From Oehlia diaphana (Eukaryota; Glomeromycota; Glomeromycetes; Glomerales; Glomeraceae): a DNA stretch of 23,240 nucleotides. Within the stretch, counting starts at the first letter, position 1; every line of letters begins with the position of its first letter. Location: contig QZLH01000419.1 of assembly GCA_003833135.1 (NCBI GenBank), positions 61,451-84,690 on the forward strand, given 5' to 3'. Shown here in pieces: positions 17,422 through 23,240 of this stretch. A program made the translations under genes and the position numbers. The notes under the pieces are model-generated. The model made no database searches. It was not told where the DNA came from and saw only the letters and a program-made list of their open reading frames with translations.

Positions 17422-17828
17422 ATTTAGTGTAGTTATTATCCTTACAAGTTAAAGTAGCCTTTAATGGTCTTTGTGGTTTGTGGTTCTGTGCGTACTTTTT
17501 AGTTTTTTTTTTTATTGTACATTGATAACTTAGTAAAGATATAAATACGTTACTTTTCTAATTAAAAATTAGCGTGAATTACAATAGTTTTAAATAATAG
17601 TTCTGATATCATATTAGAGTTTTGGCGATTACCCTTCCGTTTGTACGTTTGCGTGGTTTCCGATTATCATCGATTTCGGTCTCAATCATTAACTGATATT
17701 AGTCCAACTTATAATATAAATAACTTCCAAAAATGTAATGTAAATTAAAAACTTAAAACTTATTTATTAACAATTAACCAATACTGTAAATGAGGAATAA
17801 ACTTTCAACAAATTATGGGTATATTATT
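17422..17828. other. Convergent spacer between kinase and GST genes
   Basis: AATAAA overlaps the kinase stop region (17417-17422) and could serve as its polyadenylation signal. The remainder is AT-rich, with a slightly more mixed block at 17620-17690. No gene or repeat is visible. Confidence 0.55.
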
Positions 17829-18572
17829 CTATTTTACTGAATATTCAGTAACAACATTTTTCCAACATTCACGTTCGCTAATATTCTTCCACCATCTAGA
17901 AACATTAGGACGTTTGTTCAATAAATCAACTTCACCAGCAACGTTAATAGCATAATAAGTATAAGGAATATGAAGAAGATCAGCTAAAGTAAATTCTCCG
18001 GTTAAATAATCTTTACCCTCCAATAATTTTTCATAAACATCTAAAACTTTTTCAAGTTCTTCGCGAGCTTCGTTAACAATTTTAAGATCAACTTCATTAC
18101 CAATGCGTTTAAAGTATACTAATTGCACGGTTAATTTACTTATAGGTGGATTATAATAAGAGGTGTCTACAGAAATGAATTGTTCTACCAAGGCGGCTTT
18201 ATGTACATCAGAAGGAATAAGAATGGTGGAAGTCTTGGTTCCTTGATATTTATTTATCAAATAACGAGCTATTGCTCTACATTCGTAAATTTGGAATCCG
18301 TCATCGTTGAGAACAGGAACTTTTCCGCTATTAAAAAGAGAGAGAGAGAGAAGGAAAGCTCAAATCAGTAACTCGTGATGTTTCTATAACGCCCTTTAGA
18401 GAATATTTTTTTTCACTTACAAAGGATGTTTGGTAGCTAAATAATCTGAAGATTTAATTTCTTCAAAACCAGCTGGTTGAATGACTTCATAAGGTAATCC
18501 TAATTCTTTAAGGACAAGAAATACTACAAGACTATTACTAGATGCAGAAAATCCGTAAATTTTAATAGTCAT
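17829..18572 (-). CDS. Glutathione S-transferase, phi-like, intact copy A
   Basis: Two exons, 18572-18421 and 18327-17829, are joined across a 93-nt GT-AG intron (18328-18420), giving 651 nt and 216 residues, the usual length for cytosolic GSTs. The thioredoxin-like N-terminal domain starts MTIKIYGFSASSNSLVV, with Ser9/11/12 as candidate catalytic serines. It continues through KVPVL with the cis-proline (Pro55) and IYECRAIARYL at 64-74, where the usual glutathione-contacting Ser of the ES motif is Cys67. The C-terminal helical domain includes LTGEFTLADLLHIPY (the N-capping and hydrophobic-staple region) and RPNVSRWW, both characteristic of the family. It should conjugate glutathione to electrophiles or reduce peroxides in the cytosol. 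It is the left gene of a tandem duplication whose partner is broken. Confidence 0.9.
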
Positions 18573-18583
18573 TTTTTACGTAT

Positions 18584-18607
18584 TTTGATTCTAATTGGAA
18601 AATGAAT
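18584..18607 (-). promoter_or_regulatory. 24-bp block conserved upstream of both GST copies (copy A)
   Basis: A 24-bp stretch containing CCAATTAGAATCAAA on the minus strand is identical at 21320-21343 in copy B. It includes a CCAAT core. In copy A it is only 12-35 bp from the ATG, whereas in copy B about 100 bp intervene. This makes a simple promoter CCAAT box uncertain; it may be only retained duplicate sequence. Confidence 0.35.
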
Positions 18608-19421
18608 CAGTGTTCAAAAAAAAAAAAAATTTTAAATCTTAAAAATCTTGAAAATTAACTAACCAAATTTGTTAATATCATTTTACGCAGTATACCATTT
18701 CTTCTATTTCTCATTCACCCGGTTTCCGGTATAAAGATTTACCGACATAAACAAATAGATTTGGAAAGATTAATCATAAATTGGGAAGAATACCAGTGAG
18801 AATGTTTGATTAGCCATTTCAAAAAAAGAATAAACATACAAATAAAAAATAACAACGTGAAATAGCCTACCGATTAAAGCCCTTTGAAAAAAATGAAAAA
18901 ATGTCGTTTAAAACTTATACAACAAAAAAATTACAGATCTTTTTTATTAATCTATTGCTATAGCGGTAAGATTAATAAATTCTCATGCTAAAATAAAAAA
19001 AGCGATTAGTCCGAAGTGTAACGAAAGACTACGCAAGGTGATACGAATATCCGTCTGACACTGTGACACATGACGACGTACAACAATAAAACCTTAAACA
19101 GTTAATAACGTTTTCCGTTTCCTATGTAAAGTTTTCCTTTTTAGTTATTGCCGGGTGGCACAGACTGAAATTATAATTCCAGCCCTGAAAAAATAATCAG
19201 GTTTGAACAATGCAACTAATGTCAAAATTACATATGCATACATACATCAGAATCAGTACCGACTGCATCGGTAGTCATTTTGATATCGCTTGAGACAATA
19301 TCAAACCTTTAATGTAAAAGAAATATACTTAATATACTGTACCTATCACTTACAGCTTGTAAAATACACATAAATGAAGAAAACTATATCAATTTTTTTA
19401 AAAAAAAATTTCGTATATTAT

Positions 19422-19563
19422 ACTCAGTGACAATATTTTTTAATATTGACGTTCGCTAATGTTCTTCCACCATCTAGAAACATTAGGATGCTTATTCAAT
19501 AAAAAGCAAAAGGAATATGATGAAGATCAGCCAAAGAAAATTCCTCAGTTAAATAATCTTTCT
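19422..19563 (-). pseudogene. GST 3' fragment in copy A
   Basis: Minus-strand sequence matches the C-terminal part of the flanking GSTs, from the last codons (T-E-Y region) back through SERECW-, NVSRWW- and LTEEFSLADLHHI-like stretches. It ends at the codons for KDYLT. About 30 bp are deleted between the NKR/NKH region and the IPF region. There is no start, no N-terminal domain and no intact frame. It ends abruptly at about 19563. Confidence 0.8.
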
Positions 19564-19903
19564 AAAAAGATTTGGTGTCATGGTCAGTTCCTTAATGTTT
19601 ATTAATAAACGAAAATTAATTATGGTAAGCAGAAGTATATATGTATGCGAATAAATATAAATAAAGATAATTGACGCAAAAATAAATAAACGCAATTTAA
19701 CTATAAATTACCATTAACCAAACAAATTATTAATAAAACTTTATTTATCAAAACGTTATTTATCTGTAATTATCAGTTTGTATCTGTCTACATCGAAAAT
19801 AAATGCGTCTATATATACATAAAAATACTAAACTAAAAATGTTTAAAATATTCAATATACGTCGTATACTCCATATGTGAGATATATTTAACATGTTAAA
19901 ACA

Positions 19904-19930
19904 TTATTTATTTATTTATTTATTTATTTT
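19904..19930. repeat. (ATTT)n microsatellite
   Basis: About six ATTT units lie in the spacer between GST copies. No function is implied. Confidence 0.8.
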
Positions 19931-20451
19931 ATGTAAAGCAAAAAAACATTGATCTTCCCGTTATATCACATGACTTCGTCACCAATGTTCACTTAATTTT
20001 TCTTATATTTTTCTTATCTAAACTCACCCATTCTAAAGATAGCATATTTTTTAGTTAGGATGGTCGACCAGCTATTCAAGAAAAAAAAACTAAATACATG
20101 AACATTAAATAGGACGTCCGACTAAACATTTAAAGAAAGTCATTTATGTCTTACTAATATAGCTTAGCTGGTGTATTATGTTTTGAATTCTTTAAACTCG
20201 GATCTAAAATTAATTTACTGAATTAAAAATTCTCATGCTAAACAAATATATGCAATAAATAAATGATGAATGTGAGAATATAACTTATTGTAGATAAATT
20301 CAAGCATACAAAAATTTATTTATATTATTGTAGTTACGACATCAGGTGTTTTATTTCAATTGTAACAAAATTTGTTCGTATAAGATTGATTGAACGTTTA
20401 AATAACTATTATAATTGCCATACTAGATATACAACATTATAACCAAACGGG

Positions 20452-21211
20452 TTAAACAACTTCATCTAGTTTATATTCAGTGACAATACTTTTCCAACTT
20501 TCACGTTCACTAATGTTCTTCCACCATCTAGAAACATTAGGACGTTTATTCCATAATTCACCTTCGCCGGCTTTAAAAGCATAAAAAGTGGAAGGAATAT
20601 GAAGAAAATCGACTAAAGAAAATTCCCCAGTTAAATAATCTTTATCCTCCAATAATTTTTCATAAACATCTAAATTTTTATCAAGTTCTTCGCGAGCTTC
20701 GTTGACAATTTTAAGATCAACTTCATTGCCTAGTTTTTTCGCTAGTATTAATTGCGTAAGCATTTTAGCTATAGGTTGATTATAATAATTGGCCTCTATA
20801 GAAATGAATTGTTCTACCAAAGCGGCTTTTTGTACATCAGAAGGAATAAGAACATTAGAAGTTTTGGTTCCTTGATATTTATGTACCAAATAACGAACTA
20901 TTGCACGATTTGGAATCCGTCATCATTGAGAACAGGCATTTTCCCGCTATTAAAGAAAAAAAAGAGAGAGAGAGAGAAGGAAAGCTCAAATCAGTAACTC
21001 GTGATGTTCTAATATGTATATATATTAATGCTCTTTAGAGAAATGTTTTTTTCACTTACAAAGGATGCTTAGTAGCTAAATATTCTGGAGATTTAATTTC
21101 TTCAAGACTAGCTGGTTGAATGACTTCATAAGATAATCCTAATTCTTTAAGGACATAAATTACTACAAGACTTTGAGCATATGTAGAGAATCCGTAAACT
21201 TGGATAGTCAT
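20452..21211 (-). pseudogene. Glutathione S-transferase, phi-like, copy B, broken by a 10-nt deletion
   Basis: The structure equals copy A: exon 1 is 21211-21060 (MTIQVYGFSTYAQSLVV onward), a 113-nt GT-AG intron follows (20947-21059), then exon 2 from 20946. Soon after KMPVLNDDGFQ the sequence lacks 10 nt that encode part of the IYECR glutathione-binding motif in copy A (at about 20905-20909). This shifts the frame into an immediate TAG. The remaining 145 codons from RYLVHKYQGT to the stop at 20452 stay fully open and well conserved (LTGEFSLVDFLHIPS, RPNVSRWW). The C-terminus differs (EYKLDEVV). The lesion is therefore recent, or is an assembly error; if real, the gene is inactive as a GST. 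Confidence 0.82.
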
Positions 21212-21740
21212 TTTTTACGAGTTGATTTTATGAAAGAAAAGTTTTTTAGTATTATATTTATCAATTTTTTTTTTAAAAAAAATTCGATGGAATATTTTTG
21301 AGGTCGTATTTATAATAAATTTGATTCTAATTGGAAAATGAATTTGAGTTCAAGAAAGAAAAAAGAAATTGTATCTTAAATCTTAAAAATCAACTAACCA
21401 TAATATCATTTTACGCAGTGTACTTCTATTTCTCATTCACCCGGTTTCCGATCTACTGTAGATTTACCGACATAAACAAATCGATTGGGAAAGATTAATC
21501 ATAAATTGGGAAGAATACAGTGAGAATGATTGATTAGCCATTCAAAAAAAGAACAAATTTCAAATAAGAAATGAAATAGCCGACAGATTAAAACCCTTTG
21601 AAAAAAATGTCTTTTAAAATTCTCATGCTAAAATAAAATAAGCAATTAGTCCGAAGGACTCGCAAGGTATACGAATGTCCATCCAGAATTCCGAATGTCC
21701 GTCTGACATGTGACGACGTACAACAATAAAACCTTAAACA

Positions 21741-22090
21741 GCGCTTCGACTCAGTTTCCTAGTTTAGGGTATCCGATCAAATCTCGACCGACTAACACAA
21801 GAACGACAACAAAATCTCGACAATCCAAAATCTCGACAGTCGACAAGTCATTATATCGACAATTTTGTAAATCTAATTATGTGTGTTCTAATAAAATAAT
21901 TTGTTGCAATATGTAATATTTTAGTTTAAATGTAGTAAATTTTATAAAATTGCCAGGATAATCAACTTGTCGGAATAACAAGATAATGATTTGTCGGGAT
22001 TTTGACTTGTCAAGATTTTGTTGTCGGTCTTGTGTCAGTCGTTCAAATGTTCGTACCAAAAAACCATAAAAAGGCTTGAGCTAATTCTTT
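21741..22090. mobile_element. Inverted-repeat insertion 1 in copy B (MITE-like)
   Basis: Copy A runs directly from ACCTTAAACAG to a TTCCTTTTTAGTTATTGCCGG block, with only about 35 bp between. Copy B has about 370 bp there. The extra DNA has long imperfect inverted arms, about 21767-21863 and 21965-22066. Left CGACTAACACAAGAACGACA pairs with the reverse complement of the right arm (CGACTGACACAAGACCGACA), and further TCTCGACA-type motifs recur. It has no coding capacity. Exact ends cannot be fixed by eye; TA or TTTA at both sides is compatible with a TA target. Confidence 0.68.
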
Positions 22091-22287
22091 AAAGTGTTCC
22101 TTTTTAGTTATTGCCGGGGTAGAAATCTATTACTTTATTGAGCACAGTCATAATTCCGGCCCTGTAAAAATGTATCAGGTTTTTGAACATGTAAAACAAT
22201 GTCAAATTACATAATCTTACAAAAAGTTTGCTTCTGAGGATCGGTACCGACTGGCTGTACAAGATCAATTATGATCACTTGAGACTA

Positions 22288-22639
22288 GAGGTTGGATCCT
22301 TTGTTTGAACTGATATTAATAATTTTGAATTTAAAGATAGTGACCCGCAGATTTAAATGTAGTAATGATCATCTATAATTAAAATTTTATTTTTAGTAAT
22401 GTTGTAGTAATTGATTTAGAATTTAATCCGGATAACGGATATCCAAAATATCCAAAGTGTAATTTGTGTATAGCGAATCTATTGCTATATATAAAATCGA
22501 AATAAATTTTATGACTAAAACAGGAATTCCGCAAAGAATATTTATTCCAAAATTTTTCGCTTCAAACACTTATTTGTAACTTTAAATTACAATTTTACTA
22601 ATTTTACTGAAAATTCAAACGGATAACGGATCCAGTCTC
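22288..22639. mobile_element. 352-bp TA-flanked inverted-repeat element in copy B
   Basis: The left end reads GAGGTTGGATCC and the right end, reverse-complemented, GAGACTGGATCC; GTTTGAA follows in both arms after a small gap. TA flanks each end (22286-22287 and 22640-22641). Copy A has the empty site GAGACAATATCAAACC (about 19292-19307) where copy B has GAGAC-TA-[element]-TA-CTTGCAAACC. The interior repeats the motif GGATAACGGAT near each side and has no gene. TA duplication is the hallmark of Tc1/mariner-type transposition, so this is probably a non-autonomous member. Confidence 0.75.
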
Positions 22640-22773
22640 TACTTGCAAACCTTTATATACAGATAATGTAAAAGAAATATATTTATTAATATACGCATAA
22701 ATTACAGCTTGTAAAATATACATAAATGAAGAAAACTATTTATCTCAATTTTTTTAAAAATAATTTCATATAT

Positions 22774-22888
22774 TATTCAGTGATAATATTTTTCCAACAT
22801 TTACGTTCGCTAATGTTCTTCTACCTAGAAACATTAGGATGTTTATTTAATAAATCAACTTCACCAGCAATATTAATAGCAAGGAATT
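22774..22888 (-). pseudogene. GST 3' fragment in copy B
   Basis: Minus-strand remnant of the GST C-terminus, matching the same segment as the copy-A fragment (C-terminal E-Y region through the NVS.., LLNK and NIAGEVDLL-like codons). A 3-nt deletion removes one codon near the SRWW motif. Homology stops abruptly at a TA at 22888-22889, where unrelated, less AT-rich sequence begins. Confidence 0.78.
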
Positions 22889-22928
22889 ATGGCACGCCGG
22901 ACTGGGCAGATGTTTAAACGTAAAAGCT

Positions 22929-23035
22929 AAATCATTTGACGTTTAAGGTTAACTGCGAAATTCAAATGATTTGCTGTACCGACAAACTGTTTGACTTTAT
23001 AGTTAAATTCTTTGCCAATACTGTCAAACAGTTTG
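22929..23035. repeat. Two adjacent perfect inverted repeats
   Basis: AAATCATTTGA (22929-22939) pairs with TCAAATGATTT (22962-22972), and CAAACTGTTTGAC (22983-22995) pairs with GTCAAACAGTTTG (23023-23035). The stems are 11 and 13 bp with loops of 22 and 27 nt. Two perfect stems in 107 bp suggest designed secondary structure or transposon-end architecture more than chance. Confidence 0.65.
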
Positions 23036-23155
23036 GCGATATGAAAATAATTTTCCATATTTGGTTAAAATTCAAATGGTGCAATTTAAGTAATAATTTT
23101 CTTTTTAAAAGTCTCGTGAAATCCTATTTCCTTTATAGGAAATTTGTTTATAGAT

Positions 23156-23230
23156 TTGCAAATACTTTGGAATTAATGGCAAATGCTTTGGGAATTAATG
23201 ACAAATGCTTTGGAATTAATGACAAATGGA
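23156..23230. repeat. Short tandem repeat, unit about 21-22 bp
   Basis: GCAAATGCTTTGGAATTAAT-type units recur about three and a half times, close to the window end. The array may continue in altered form outside. Confidence 0.8.
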
Positions 23231-23240
23231 ATATATTTAA

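Larger units (their letters stand above)
17829..19563. repeat. Segmental duplication, copy A (GST plus upstream flank plus GST fragment)
   Basis: The GST, its intron, its 5' flank and a 3' GST fragment recur in the same order and orientation at 20452-22888. Shared blocks outside the gene include the run around TCTCATTCACCCGGTTTCC (18709-18727 and 21431-21449), the CGACATAAACAAAT block and ACAACAATAAAACCTTAAAC. Copy A is shorter because copy B carries insertions. Confidence 0.85.
18573..20451. other. Intergenic region between the two GST copies
   Basis: The left part (to 19421) is the copy-A flank shared with copy B. A GST fragment follows at 19422-19563. The right part (19564-20451) is unique AT-rich sequence with an (ATTT)n run at 19904-19930 and no gene. 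The string ATTCTCATGCTAAA occurs at 18979, 20228 and 21617, the middle one outside the duplicated blocks. Confidence 0.6.
21212..22773. other. Copy-B flank between GST pseudogene and GST fragment
   Basis: It consists of sequence shared with 18573-19421 interrupted by the two insertions listed separately. No gene is present. The open frame at 21710-21916 lies within the first insertion and only reflects its repeats. Confidence 0.65.
20452..22888. repeat. Segmental duplication, copy B
   Basis: This is the counterpart of 17829-19563 in the same orientation. It is longer mainly because of about 90 bp near 21222-21313, an inverted-repeat insertion at about 21741-22090 and a TA-flanked insertion at 22288-22639. 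GST homology stops at about 22888. Confidence 0.82.
22889..23240. other. Unassigned sequence after the GST fragment, possibly the edge of a third insertion
   Basis: GST homology breaks at a TA and is followed by TGGCACGCCGGACTGGGCAG, notably GC-rich for this window. Inside are two perfect inverted repeats and, near the end, a tandem repeat. No gene is visible. The other end of any inserted element would lie outside the window. Confidence 0.45.

Noticed and set aside
20050..20145. Possible short inverted repeat (TTAGTTAGGATGGTC against the complement of GGACGTCCGACTAA)
   Set aside because: The pairing is broken by several mismatches, and there is no flanking duplication or sister empty site to support an element.
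21710..21916. Thr/Ser-rich open frame
   Set aside because: It covers one arm of the inverted-repeat insertion in copy B and is explained by the TCTCGACA-type repeats.

Overview
The window looks like nuclear DNA of a very AT-rich eukaryote. Long A/T homopolymer runs fill the spacers, genes are monocistronic with standard stop codons, and the split genes have short GT-AG introns (63-113 nt). The mix of single-exon low-complexity genes, an intron-rich protein kinase and phi-like glutathione S-transferases fits an arbuscular mycorrhizal fungus (Glomeromycotina, for example Rhizophagus). That assignment is inference from style; no marker gene is present.

Bases 1-1558 are AT-rich spacer. Bases 1559-12674 hold six single-exon paralogues, three on + (1559, 3858, 5708) followed by three on - (6794, 8636, 11241), converging near 6.6 kb. 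I call them T1-T6. I recognise no known family. The shared plan is a charged N-terminal module (EKxAxEFExFGKRM-like), a short coiled coil (LIDSLRxRIExLE-like), a variable low-complexity middle that differs in every copy, and a conserved basic C-terminal domain of about 110-135 residues. That domain is itself an internal two-fold repeat with a 61-63 residue period. The middles are built from in-frame minisatellites or a poly-Ser run. This array is the best candidate here for something undescribed.

Bases 12675-15032 hold a 221-bp foldback element resembling a MITE (13499-13719), one unrecognised acidic protein on - (14135-14602) and a small tandem repeat. Bases 15033-17421 encode a 14-exon, 454-residue Ser/Thr kinase. 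All splice phases agree and the catalytic motifs are complete. Its N-terminus looks like a degenerate FHA domain, which would give a Chk2/Rad53-like layout.

Bases 17829-22888 are a tandem segmental duplication. Each copy contains a two-exon phi-like GST on - and, further right, a 3' GST fragment. Copy A has an intact GST (17829-18572). Copy B has a GST broken by a 10-nt deletion (20452-21211). Copy B also carries two extra inverted-repeat insertions absent from copy A: one at about 21741-22090, and a 352-bp one at 22288-22639 flanked by TA, whose empty site is visible in copy A. A third break in GST homology, again at TA, lies at 22889. Bases beyond it carry two perfect inverted repeats and a short tandem repeat running nearly to the window end.

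The genes do not form an obvious pathway. The window reads as three lineage-specific stories: a fast-evolving tandem family, a signalling kinase, and a GST cluster in birth-and-death evolution driven partly by small TA-targeting elements.
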